Below are positions 25,963-33,171 of a DNA stretch of 64,000 bases, in pieces (position 1 is the first letter of the stretch; each line of letters starts with the position of its first letter). The notes beneath the pieces are model-generated. The model had not been told where the DNA came from and ran no database searches. It was given only the letters and a program-made list of their open reading frames with translations. Source of the DNA: Celeribacter neptunius. Lineage in GTDB: Bacteria > Pseudomonadota > Alphaproteobacteria > Rhodobacterales > Rhodobacteraceae. The stretch is from the NCBI RefSeq assembly GCF_900113955.1, contig NZ_FORH01000010.1:1-64000 (forward strand), written 5' to 3'. The translations under genes were made by a program, and so were the position numbers.

Positions 25963-27372
25963 TCACCCGATGCGATCCAGGAACGGATCGATGTCGCCGA
26001 GACCCCAGTATTCCTCGCTGCCGCAGACCGGGCAGTCGGACCGGGGCTGCGCCGCCTGCGAACGCTCTAAACCCTTGTCGAGCTTGCGATAGCGTTGCCA
26101 TGTCCATCCACCGCCGCCGCGGAAGTCGACGAGACCGGCAAGAAGTTCGTTCACTGCCATGGTGGCGGCCTCGGAGGTGAAGGTCACGACGGCCGGCGCG
26201 GGATTACCTCCGCCGCGGACGTAGGCTTCGGTCTTCTGCCGTTCATATTCGGCGGGGTCCGATCGCTGGAGGTCCTCCTCGCGAGCCCTGACGCGATCGA
26301 CTGTGCCGCGGCAGCCGTGGCACGCCGACGTGGGAAACAGCACGCTGACCCGCGCGGCCATCTCGAGGAGGCCGGGCTCACCATCGTCACGGGGCATGAG
26401 GACCAGCCCGACATCGATGACCGGGATCAGGTAGAAGTGCGCCACGCGGTTCAGGTAGAGGCGCCCGGCGTGATCGTCCGTGCATCCGAAGATGACGTCG
26501 CAGGATTTCAGCGCGTCACGGATATGCGGCGCATCCACCCAGCCGTTCATCGACCGGATCTCGACGTCGAGGCCCATCATCGTCACCTCGCGCGCCATGA
26601 CGTCGACCTTGGGCACCGCGTTTTCGGCATCCTTTCGGGTCGCGCCATACAGGCGGTTCAGGTTGGAATGCTCGACCACGTCATCGTCGATGACCAAGAT
26701 GCGCCCCACGCCGAGGCGAGCGAGGAGATGGACCACCGGGCTGCCGGTGCCGCCGCAGCCGACCACGGCAACGGAGAGCTGTTTGAGGAGTCCGTTGACC
26801 TCCGGCCCGAAGGCCAGTGCCTGCCGGGCCAAGGCTTCCGACGGGGTCGGCACGTCGGTCGACTGGATCTCGAGCCGAATGCCGATGACGGTCACGCGGT
26901 GACAGGGCAAGGGTGCCATGTCGTCTTCCCAGACCCGTGCCCGGTAGAGGCCGTCACCGACTTGCACGACGCTCACCAAGCGTGTCCCCTCGCCGTTACG
27001 GTTCCGAGCCATGGTGAAGAGGTCGCGCTCGTTGCGATCGTCCTGGTCCGAGAAACCGTCGAAGCCTCCCGGGTGACTATGAACGATCGCCGGCACCAGG
27101 CCTTCCTCCTTGGCCCGGCGACAGAGCTGGGCGAAGGAGTTGGTATTCCAGGTGACGTGCTTGTCGCTGGCATCGACGCGGTCCTCCTGCGGGATCGCGA
27201 TGACCTCGTAGGAGGTGTAACGGGTCCGCGGCTCGAGGTCCCAGGGGTCCTGCGCGATCTCGCTTTTGCCGAGCAGCATGTAGGCGGCGCCCTCGTGCCC
27301 ACGGGGGTGCGCGAGCAGCGCCTGCAGCTTGTCGCGGTGACGGGCGTGGAGGGTGATGTCGCTGCGCTTCAT
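25963..27372 (-). CDS. JAB (JAMM) peptidase fused to E1-like ThiF adenylyltransferase
   Basis: A 469-residue fusion. Residues 1-155 form a JAB domain: E27, HSHPGG (98-103), S108 and D111 give the metal site of a deubiquitinase-like peptidase. Residues about 185-430 form an E1/ThiF domain: GCGGTGS (205-211), LVIDDDVV, SNLNRLYG with R240, K255, and GCTDD. Two CxxC pairs (351/354, 447/450) would bind structural zinc. The crossover loop region (386-400) has no cysteine, so a thioester on the E1 is unlikely. The enzyme should adenylate the Ubl C-terminus and trim or remove it. The start overlaps the E2 stop by 4 bases. Confidence 0.93.
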   Translation of the reverse strand: MKRSDITLHARHRDKLQALLAHPRGHEGAAYMLLGKSEIAQDPWDLEPRTRYTSYEVIAIPQEDRVDASDKHVTWNTNSFAQLCRRAKEEGLVPAIVHSHPGGFDGFSDQDDRNERDLFTMARNRNGEGTRLVSVVQVGDGLYRARVWEDDMAPLPCHRVTVIGIRLEIQSTDVPTPSEALARQALAFGPEVNGLLKQLSVAVVGCGGTGSPVVHLLARLGVGRILVIDDDVVEHSNLNRLYGATRKDAENAVPKVDVMAREVTMMGLDVEIRSMNGWVDAPHIRDALKSCDVIFGCTDDHAGRLYLNRVAHFYLIPVIDVGLVLMPRDDGEPGLLEMAARVSVLFPTSACHGCRGTVDRVRAREEDLQRSDPAEYERQKTEAYVRGGGNPAPAVVTFTSEAATMAVNELLAGLVDFRGGGGWTWQRYRKLDKGLERSQAAQPRSDCPVCGSEEYWGLGDIDPFLDRIG

Positions 27373-27749
27373 GCCGCCACCTCCAGGGCCTCTTCGACCC
27401 GCTTCAGCATGGTCCAGATGCCGTCGGTGCCGGGACGCCACTGGTTGTTATGGCGAGACCAGCGCTGCCAGTTCTGGCCATCAAAGGCCTGGCGTGCCTG
27501 CGTGCAGCGGGGCTCACGCTGGCCGGCAAGGAGCTTCAGATGCGGCACGGCGTAGAACATGTCGGGGGCGACCTCGGGATACGAGGGCGGCAGCAGGATC
27601 AGGATATCCACCTGGGCGACCTGATACTTGCCTTCCGGCAGCGTGATCCCGGTGAGGATCACGCCCTTCTTTCCGCCTTCGATGACCTCGCGAACGGTGA
27701 TGCCGCGACCCTCGAGGTAGAGGCGATCCTGACGGGGGAGGAGGCTCAT
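27369..27749 (-). CDS. E2-like conjugating protein (prokaryotic E2 family E type)
   Basis: A 126-residue compact UBC-like protein. The strand and loop VDILILLPPSYPEVAPDMFY matches the E2 core. The later NWQRWSRHNNQWRPGTDGIW segment is the hallmark of the prokaryotic E2 family E. In an eye alignment with classical E2s, the catalytic cysteine position falls at or near S98 in WSRH. The only cysteine, C82, lies earlier in the loop. This raises the possibility of serine-based transfer. It overlaps both Ubl and E1 genes by 4 bases, so stoichiometry is coupled. Confidence 0.88.
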   Translation of the reverse strand: MSLLPRQDRLYLEGRGITVREVIEGGKKGVILTGITLPEGKYQVAQVDILILLPPSYPEVAPDMFYAVPHLKLLAGQREPRCTQARQAFDGQNWQRWSRHNNQWRPGTDGIWTMLKRVEEALEVAA

Positions 27750-28285
27750 GCCGCACCCCCTTCCGTGGTCTGGGGCACGCCGGTGAAGAAGTGCTCCAGG
27801 CCAGCATCCGCGAGGCAGATCAGATCGGTGTCGCCGACCAGGATGTCATCCTTGCCGGGGATCACCTGCCAGACGGCGAACTTCGCGGGATCGACCCCGG
27901 CCAGCTTCTTGAGCACGCGCCCGCTGATGACCTTGTGGCCCCACTCGAGGCGTTTGCCATCGATGTCGAAGCGGAAGGATTCCGCGCTCGGGAAGACCAG
28001 GAAGCGCTCGACCTGGCCAGGGCGCAGATCCGTGGTTTCCTCGAGGCGCAGTTCTTCAAGTTCACCGTTGCGCAGCACCTGGAACACGAGGTGTTCCTCG
28101 GCCTTACGGAAGTCGGCCCCCTCGATGATCTGGCGGCCGGTGGGCGTCGGATCGTCGATGACGGCGTCGGTGAACTTCAGGTCGTGGTCGCCGACTTTGA
28201 CCTTGTAGGGTCCGTGGTCGCGGGGCTTGCGGCCGGCCTTCAGGGCGGCCTGGAGATCTTCGATTTCCATCTGTTCGGTAGTCAT
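27746..28285 (-). CDS. Tandem ubiquitin-like protein (multiubiquitin family)
   Basis: A 179-residue protein made of two beta-grasp repeats. Domain 1 is about 27-98 (DDPTPTGRQIIEGADF, then LRLEETTDLRPGQVERFLVF). Domain 2 is about 103-168 (WGHKVISGRVLKKLAGVDPAKF and DTDLICLADAGLEHFFTG). Both match the multiubiquitin family. The C-terminus is TTEGGAA, so a Gly-Gly (176-177) would be exposed after removal of two alanines. The ATG has AAGGA upstream and is the first gene of the operon. It is the presumed modifier attached to target proteins by the E1 and E2. Confidence 0.9.
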   Translation of the reverse strand: MTTEQMEIEDLQAALKAGRKPRDHGPYKVKVGDHDLKFTDAVIDDPTPTGRQIIEGADFRKAEEHLVFQVLRNGELEELRLEETTDLRPGQVERFLVFPSAESFRFDIDGKRLEWGHKVISGRVLKKLAGVDPAKFAVWQVIPGKDDILVGDTDLICLADAGLEHFFTGVPQTTEGGAA

Positions 28286-28447
28286 GGCAGCAAATCCTTT
28301 TCTTGTCTGCTCGACGCCCGCAGCAGGCGCCATCAATGGTGTATGCGCGGCACAAGAGTGTTCGCGTTCGTAGCCTTAATATTTTTTTGAATTTTCTTGA
28401 CTGCGATAGGTCGCTGCGTGCGCATATGTATATTAAGAGCAGCGAAG
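28286..28447. promoter_or_regulatory. Divergent promoter region between Ubl operon and sigma gene
   Basis: A 162-base region driving two opposite operons. On the + strand, an AT-rich stretch (CTTAATATTTTTTTGAATT) precedes a TTGACT box near 28396, with TATGTATATTA some 20 bases later. These are imperfect promoter elements. Shared control of both operons is inferred from the arrangement. Confidence 0.45.
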
Positions 28448-29038
28448 ATGGCGATTGGCATGGCGAAAGACACACCCCAAGAGTTCAATACCCTCAAGGA
28501 ATTCACTGACGAACTGGACCTTCTCTTCCGCGATGATGTCGCACTCAGAAAGCTCCTTCAGAAGGCGCGTAACTGGTGCATTCGGAACAACCGAGTCGGC
28601 GACGAGGAGGAGGTCCTTCAAGAGGCCGTCATGAGGGTGATGAAAAGTGAGATCACCGGGACACGCCAATGGCCCAAAGGTGTTGCACTTATGGACTTTC
28701 TCTCCGGCGTGATGCGGAGCATTGCATCGGAGCGGCCTAAGATCGGGTTTCGCAAGAACGCCGACAAAGACATGGAGGCCGCGAAGGACATTGCCTCGTC
28801 GTGCAACCAAGAAGGGCAGCTCTTCGAGAAAGAATTTATGGCCCGCTTCATGGCGCTCTTCGAGGGTGATGACGATTCACAGCTATACCTCCTGGCTCTG
28901 GAGGAAGGGCAATCGAAGTCCGAGATCATGACGGGCCTCGACTGGAATGAAAGGGAATACAACACGGTGGTGCAGCGGGTCAAAAGGACACGCAACGCAC
29001 ACCCGGAAATGAAAGAGATGCTCAATGGCGAAGGATAA
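28448..29038 (+). CDS. Sigma-70-like factor (ECF-type), divergent from the Ubl operon
   Basis: A protein of about 196 residues with sigma-like architecture. A region 2-like part (CIRNNRVGDEEEVLQEAVMR, then MDFLSGVMRSIASERP) is followed by a region 4-like part (LLALEEGQSKSEIMTGLDWN, then VVQRVKRTRNA). Such truncated sigma-like proteins occur next to ImmA/IrrE peptidase genes and Ubl operons. It may direct RNA polymerase to local promoters or have diverged into a regulator. The start at 28448 or 28460 is undecided. It overlaps the next gene by 14 bases. Confidence 0.7.
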   Translation: MAIGMAKDTPQEFNTLKEFTDELDLLFRDDVALRKLLQKARNWCIRNNRVGDEEEVLQEAVMRVMKSEITGTRQWPKGVALMDFLSGVMRSIASERPKIGFRKNADKDMEAAKDIASSCNQEGQLFEKEFMARFMALFEGDDDSQLYLLALEEGQSKSEIMTGLDWNEREYNTVVQRVKRTRNAHPEMKEMLNGEG

Positions 29039-29438
29039 GAAAACCTTTCAAGATCGCCTGGCGGAGGAAATCGACGAAGCTATCACGAACGCTTCAGACG
29101 AGGATATTCGAAAAGAGGCTGAAGAGGCCGGGGAGGACATTGCTGCTTTCGGTGATCGCATGAGAGCTTGGCTGGAGACCGCGAAAGACGAGGTCGCCGA
29201 AATGGCAATGAAGGAAGCCAAGGCCGCAGCTGAGCAAGATCGTGCAACGCGCGACCAAAATGTCGTCTCCATGGCTCAACGCAGGCCTGCGAACAGGCCT
29301 GGCAACTTCATGCCCGATACGGTGGCCGCTCGTCATGGAAAGAAGCTGTCGGAGAGAGACAGAAAAGGGATCGAGAAGGACTTGGAAGACCTGTTCGACG
29401 ATGACGCTTGGCCTGACAAAAACGGCGATGAAGAATGA
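29025..29438 (+). CDS. Charged helical protein between sigma-like and ImmA genes
   Basis: A 137-residue hydrophilic protein. It is rich in Glu, Asp, Lys and Ala with long predicted helices (LAEEIDEAITNASDEDIRKE and onward) and ends in an acidic tail (DLEDLFDDDAWPDKNGDEE). It contains no recognisable domain. Coupled overlaps with both neighbours (14 and 4 bases) mean it is made with them. By position it could be an anti-sigma-type factor or the substrate of the peptidase that follows. Both are inference. Confidence 0.7.
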   Translation: MAKDKKTFQDRLAEEIDEAITNASDEDIRKEAEEAGEDIAAFGDRMRAWLETAKDEVAEMAMKEAKAAAEQDRATRDQNVVSMAQRRPANRPGNFMPDTVAARHGKKLSERDRKGIEKDLEDLFDDDAWPDKNGDEE

Positions 29439-30223
29439 CTCATTCTCCGCGTCGTGCTGAGGAGATCCTCCAGGCTTTGCGCCTGAAGCGACCGGAAGAC
29501 ATCAACCTTGAAGCCATTGCCTGGCTTCAAGGTGCCAAGGTTGACTACCGGGAAATGGACGGATGTGAGGCTTGCATCCATGGTCGAGCTGACGTCGGCC
29601 GCGCGATAATCGCCGTGAATGACGCGCATGGAAATCTACGGCGCCAGAGGTTCTCCCTCGCACACGAACTGGGGCACTGGGAATGGCACAGGGGAGAACA
29701 TCTGTTTTGTGCAAAAGAGGATATCGGGGGTAGCAAGGGGCGGGAACGAGGAATGTCCCGAGAGAAGGGCGCCAACCGGTTCGCCTCAGAGCTGTTGATG
29801 CCGGAGTTCATGCTCAAGAGCGCTCTGAATGACTTCAAGAAATTCGATATGCGCACCGTCCGTCTTCTTTCGGACGCCTTTTCTGTCAGCAAGACGGCCA
29901 TGGCGTATCGCTTGGTGGATCTGGATTTCGAGCCGAGCCTCCTGGCCTCTTACAGCCGCGGCGGCCTCAACTGGTTCAAGAGATCGAAGAGCGTCGGGGA
30001 GCGATGGTTCCTGCGTCGAACACTTGACCCGCAGAGCAACGCTCACGATATCCTGCACAAGGGAGCCCGGGACGACATCTCGCTGTCTCTTATGGACGCG
30101 GACACCTGGTTCGATACAGAGGGCGCCGATCGGTATGAGCTTGCTGAGCAGTCGTTCCGTGTGGGTGACGACGAGGTCATGACCTTGCTGGTCCTGAAGA
30201 GCGAATACATGATGGCGCGATAA
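29435..30223 (+). CDS. ImmA/IrrE-type zinc metallopeptidase
   Basis: A 262-residue ImmA/IrrE-family protein. The zinc motif is in RQRFSLAHELGHWEW (H77, E78, H81) and the third ligand is in the helix GANRFASELLMPEF (E119). Family members cleave helix-turn-helix repressors (ImmA in ICEBs1, IrrE/DdrO in Deinococcus). The natural targets here would be the XRE protein at 24829, the charged protein or the sigma-like factor. The C-terminal 100 residues are unrecognised. It closes the three-gene operon divergent from the Ubl genes. Confidence 0.9.
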   Translation: MTHSPRRAEEILQALRLKRPEDINLEAIAWLQGAKVDYREMDGCEACIHGRADVGRAIIAVNDAHGNLRRQRFSLAHELGHWEWHRGEHLFCAKEDIGGSKGRERGMSREKGANRFASELLMPEFMLKSALNDFKKFDMRTVRLLSDAFSVSKTAMAYRLVDLDFEPSLLASYSRGGLNWFKRSKSVGERWFLRRTLDPQSNAHDILHKGARDDISLSLMDADTWFDTEGADRYELAEQSFRVGDDEVMTLLVLKSEYMMAR

Positions 30224-30262
30224 AAATTCACAACTTCAATAGCTTCTTCACCCAGCAAGTGC

Positions 30263-30472
30263 TCAAGCTGACTTAAATTTACCCACGCTGTATTGACGAG
30301 ATGCCTCAGACTGTCTCCCAAGCATGCGTTCGTACACCTGCCGCTCCTGCTCTAGATCACGTGCTTGGTCGGCTTGCGCTTCACGTTCACAGCCTTTCGC
30401 GTATCGCTTCAAAGCAATACATCTCTTGGGAAATGACCGTGCAGCGTTTGAGTTCAAAGTCAGTGGCTGCAT
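30263..30472 (-). CDS. Possible small helical protein after the WGR gene
   Basis: A 69-residue frame with Lys/Arg/Glu-rich helix (CIALKRYAKGCEREAQADQA, then DLEQERQVYERMLGRQ), 12 bases downstream of the WGR gene. The ribosome site is weak (GAAG about 10 bases before ATG). Composition is protein-like but no family is known. Confidence 0.35.
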   Translation of the reverse strand: MQPLTLNSNAARSFPKRCIALKRYAKGCEREAQADQARDLEQERQVYERMLGRQSEASRQYSVGKFKSA

Positions 30473-30484
30473 CGGGCCGCTTCT

Positions 30485-30757
30485 TCAAATTTCGCCCAAT
30501 AATTTGTAGCCCCGCCGCTTCTTCGTCGCCGACAGCTTCATCAGAGCGTTGACCGCCCTGCCCTCGTCATCATGCTGTTCGATTAGCATCTGCCCTCGAA
30601 GCCCGATACGGCCCCATTCCCGCACAAGGCATGCGCCGCCAAACAGGTCCGGCTGAACGCTCATTCGATAGAAGCGCCGCATGTTGAGAGACGGGTCGAT
30701 CCGCTTGAGATCGACCGTTGTCGGGAACACTTCCATTTGCTGCGACGTGTCGAACAT
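30485..30757 (-). CDS. WGR-domain protein
   Basis: A 90-residue protein that is essentially one WGR domain: FYRMSVQPDLFGGACLVREW, GRIGLRGQ and a C-terminal helix AVNALMKLSATKKRRGYKLL. WGR domains bind nucleic acid in PARPs and bacterial regulators. Stand-alone copies are common on alphaproteobacterial plasmids, where their role is not established. It heads leftward next to a DUF2493 gene. A role in plasmid DNA handling is plausible but unproven. Confidence 0.85.
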   Translation of the reverse strand: MFDTSQQMEVFPTTVDLKRIDPSLNMRRFYRMSVQPDLFGGACLVREWGRIGLRGQMLIEQHDDEGRAVNALMKLSATKKRRGYKLLGEI

Positions 30758-30841
30758 GTTGTTGGCGCCTCTCTCCAGACCACAATATCAAGCGCTCTTC
30801 GACGTTTCCACATTGTTCTGTCCCGAAAAGAAAGAGAGGGC

Positions 30842-31774
30842 TCACGCCCCCTTCTCGAACTTCATGACCGGGATGCCGAGCTTCTTGGCCTTGTCGGCGA
30901 GGTTTTCCTGGATACCGGTTCCGGGGAAGACGAGGACCCCGACCGGGAGCACATCCAGCATCGCGTCGTTGCGCTTGAAGGGCGCTGCCTTGGCGTGCTT
31001 GGTCCAGTCGGGCTTGAAGGCCACCTGCGTCACGCTGCGAGCCTCGGCCCATTTGGCGGCGATGAGCTCTGCGCCTTTGGGGCTGCCACCGTGCAGGAGG
31101 ACCATGTCGGGATACTTGGTCCGGACCTGGTCGAGCTTGCCCCAGATCAGGCGGTGATCGTTGAAATCGGTCCCGCCGGTGAGGGCGACCTTGGGACCAG
31201 CGGGCAGCATCACTTCGGTCTCGGCGCGGCGCTTGGCGGCCAGGAAATCGCGGCTGTCGATCAGAGCGGCGGTCATGTGCTGGCGGTTCACGATTGATCC
31301 GGTGCGGGGGCGCCAGGTCGATCCCGTGTGATGGACGAACTCGGTGGCGGCGTGATCGCGCATCATGTCCATGCAGTTGCGCCGTTCAACGAGAGTCAGG
31401 CCTTCGGCCGTCAGGCGCTCGAGTTCGACGGACTTCACTTCGGAGCCGTCCTGCTCGCGCTGGAGGCGGCGCTGCGCCTGCTCGTTCTCATCGAGCGTCC
31501 GCTCGATCCGGGCCGTGGCGCGGTGGAAGAGGTTGACCTGGCCCCAGAGCACCTCTTCGAGGTCGGGTTCCATACGGGTGTCTTCCAGGGTCGCGACGAG
31601 GGCGTCGAAGATGTCGGCGACGGCGACGGCGAGGCGCTGCCCATCGGGCATCGGGCGCGGATCGGGCCCGTCAAAGGGGCGATAGCCGTAGAGCTGGAGC
31701 TCGTCGAGCGCATGGGCGGTCTGGGATGCGCTATGGGCGGGTTCATACGCGTCGTCGTGGGTGTGGATCGTCAT
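30842..31774 (-). CDS. DUF2493 (SLOG superfamily) protein
   Basis: A 310-residue protein. The C-terminal third is the DUF2493/YspA-like SLOG domain: VALTGGTDFNDHRLIWGKLD, VLLHGGSPKGAELIAAKWAE and VLVFPGTGIQENLADKAKKL. This is a Rossmannoid fold that binds nucleotide or nucleotide-derived ligands. The N-terminal 200 residues are mostly helical. SLOG proteins appear in nucleotide-sensing and defence systems, while DUF2493 versions are common plasmid housekeeping genes. GGAGG precedes the chosen ATG by 9 bases. A structured leader lies upstream. Confidence 0.85.
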   Translation of the reverse strand: MTIHTHDDAYEPAHSASQTAHALDELQLYGYRPFDGPDPRPMPDGQRLAVAVADIFDALVATLEDTRMEPDLEEVLWGQVNLFHRATARIERTLDENEQAQRRLQREQDGSEVKSVELERLTAEGLTLVERRNCMDMMRDHAATEFVHHTGSTWRPRTGSIVNRQHMTAALIDSRDFLAAKRRAETEVMLPAGPKVALTGGTDFNDHRLIWGKLDQVRTKYPDMVLLHGGSPKGAELIAAKWAEARSVTQVAFKPDWTKHAKAAPFKRNDAMLDVLPVGVLVFPGTGIQENLADKAKKLGIPVMKFEKGA

Positions 31775-32136
31775 CGGTTTCTTGCCTCCGGGCCTGTCTC
31801 GTCCGCGCGTCATCCCGCGCGGCCTTCATGGGCAGACCCGAGCCGTCGGGGCGGTTGCCCCTTCACCCCGGCTTCACCGGGGCCGGAACAACGTGGAGGA
31901 GGTCGGCAGGGAAGCTATTTGTCTCGCGATGCAAAGGCGGCTTTGCCGCCGGCGGAAATAGCTTCCCTTCCGACCTTGCAGGGGCAACTGCTTTGACGGC
32001 CTGCCCATCTCTTGAAGGCCGCTCGGGTGACGGGTGGATGCGGAAGGCCCGGGATGGGGTGAGGACGACGATCCAAAGCCACGACTGGGATGCAGCCCCC
32101 TTCCCCGTACTCCCAGCCCCCCCTGCGCGATGCAGC
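31775..32136. other. Leader region upstream of the DUF2493 gene
   Basis: A 362-base gap between two same-strand genes. It holds the nested hairpins listed at 31866-31967 and no convincing coding frame. Because the downstream gene is transcribed leftward, the structures would lie in its 5' leader. Confidence 0.5.
31866..31967 (-). promoter_or_regulatory. Nested hairpin structure in a 5' leader
   Basis: A 12-base perfect inverted repeat (GGGAAGCTATTT at 31909 and its complement at 31956) encloses a second hairpin GGCGGC-TTT-GCCGCC (31936-31950). A third hairpin, CCCCGG-CTTCA-CCGGGG, lies at 31866-31882. It could be an attenuator, a protein-binding RNA or a terminator of upstream transcription. 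Confidence 0.5.
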
Positions 32137-33168
32137 TCAGCTGGGCAGGCGATGCCGATCCTCTGGCCCGATCTGACCCGCCAGATGCTGGCGCAGCGCG
32201 TCCTTGCCGTTTGCCCGAAGATCATCGTTGAAATCCCCGAGCCGCGGCTCCAGCACGCGCACGTGCACCCCGACCTCGGAGGCTCTGGCGCTCAACTTCT
32301 CTGCCGCGCGATGCCCGGCCGGATCGCGATCGATGGCGATGTAGAGGCGCTGGAGCCCCTCCGGCAGCAGAACCGCCCCGAGGTGTCCCGACGAGAGCGC
32401 CGCCCAGACGGGCAGACCTGGGATTGCCTCGGACAGGGACAGCATGGTCTCGATGCCTTCGCCGATGACGAGGATGTCATCCTGCGGGGTCAGCCTGACA
32501 GCATTGCCGAGGAGGTGACCCATAGCCCGACGCTCTGGCTTCACTGCCGCCTTCCCCTGCCCGTCAGCGGCCAACCAGGTGCGATGCACGCCCTGAACGG
32601 CCCCTGCCCCATCGGTAACCGCCGCGATCATCGCCGGTCTGGGGATGTTCCGGGTCTGCCCCTCTTCCCGATGCCAGCACTTCGGGTGGAAGCGTAAGGC
32701 GCCGTTCGCCCCGAATTGGGTGATGCCTCGGGAACGGAGGTAGGTCTCAGCAAGCGTGCCTGTGATCGGGTTCGAGGCAGCGAACAAACGCGCCGCCGCC
32801 GCAGGAGTGCCACCGAGCGCCTTGGCCTTCCTCGGCTCTTGCCTATCCGGGACGACCGGCTGCGGACGGCCAAGATGCGCTCGGGCCTCGGCGAGAAGGT
32901 CGGGGAAGCGCGTGATCCCCATCCGGGCGCGGATGATGTCCAAGAGATCGCCATGCTCGCCTGTGGCCCCATCCGTAAACTTGCCCGCTGCCCCTGGTCC
33001 CGACGCAGGGCCCGTCAACCGCACGAAGAGCGACCGGCCGGGGTTGTTCTGCAGATCGCCGACGATCCAGTAGGATCCTTCCCGCCGTCCGGCGGGAAGG
33101 TAGGCACGACAGACGCCTTCGGCATTTTCAGCCAGATCGCGCACGAGGTCTTCGGTCTCGGAATACAT
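32137..33168 (-). CDS. Toprim-domain primase-like protein
   Basis: A 343-residue protein like the plasmid/phage primases with a C-terminal Toprim domain. ILVIGEGIETMLSLSEAIPG carries the catalytic glutamate, and LYIAIDRDPAGHRAAEKL the acidic pair. Before it lies a conserved part (TLAETYLRSRGI, ALRFHPKCWH) usual in DUF7146-type proteins. It probably primes or processes DNA during plasmid replication or establishment. It starts 3 bases after the stop of the giant helicase gene, so the two are cotranscribed. A full zinc-finger primase module is not seen. Confidence 0.88.
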   Translation of the reverse strand: MYSETEDLVRDLAENAEGVCRAYLPAGRREGSYWIVGDLQNNPGRSLFVRLTGPASGPGAAGKFTDGATGEHGDLLDIIRARMGITRFPDLLAEARAHLGRPQPVVPDRQEPRKAKALGGTPAAAARLFAASNPITGTLAETYLRSRGITQFGANGALRFHPKCWHREEGQTRNIPRPAMIAAVTDGAGAVQGVHRTWLAADGQGKAAVKPERRAMGHLLGNAVRLTPQDDILVIGEGIETMLSLSEAIPGLPVWAALSSGHLGAVLLPEGLQRLYIAIDRDPAGHRAAEKLSARASEVGVHVRVLEPRLGDFNDDLRANGKDALRQHLAGQIGPEDRHRLPS

Positions 33169-33171
33169 GGG

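Noticed and set aside
26095-27555. 486-codon open frame on the + strand opposite the JAB-E1 gene
   Set aside because: It is the antisense of a gene with clear motifs; it is His/Asp-rich from reversed GC-rich codons and has no family features.
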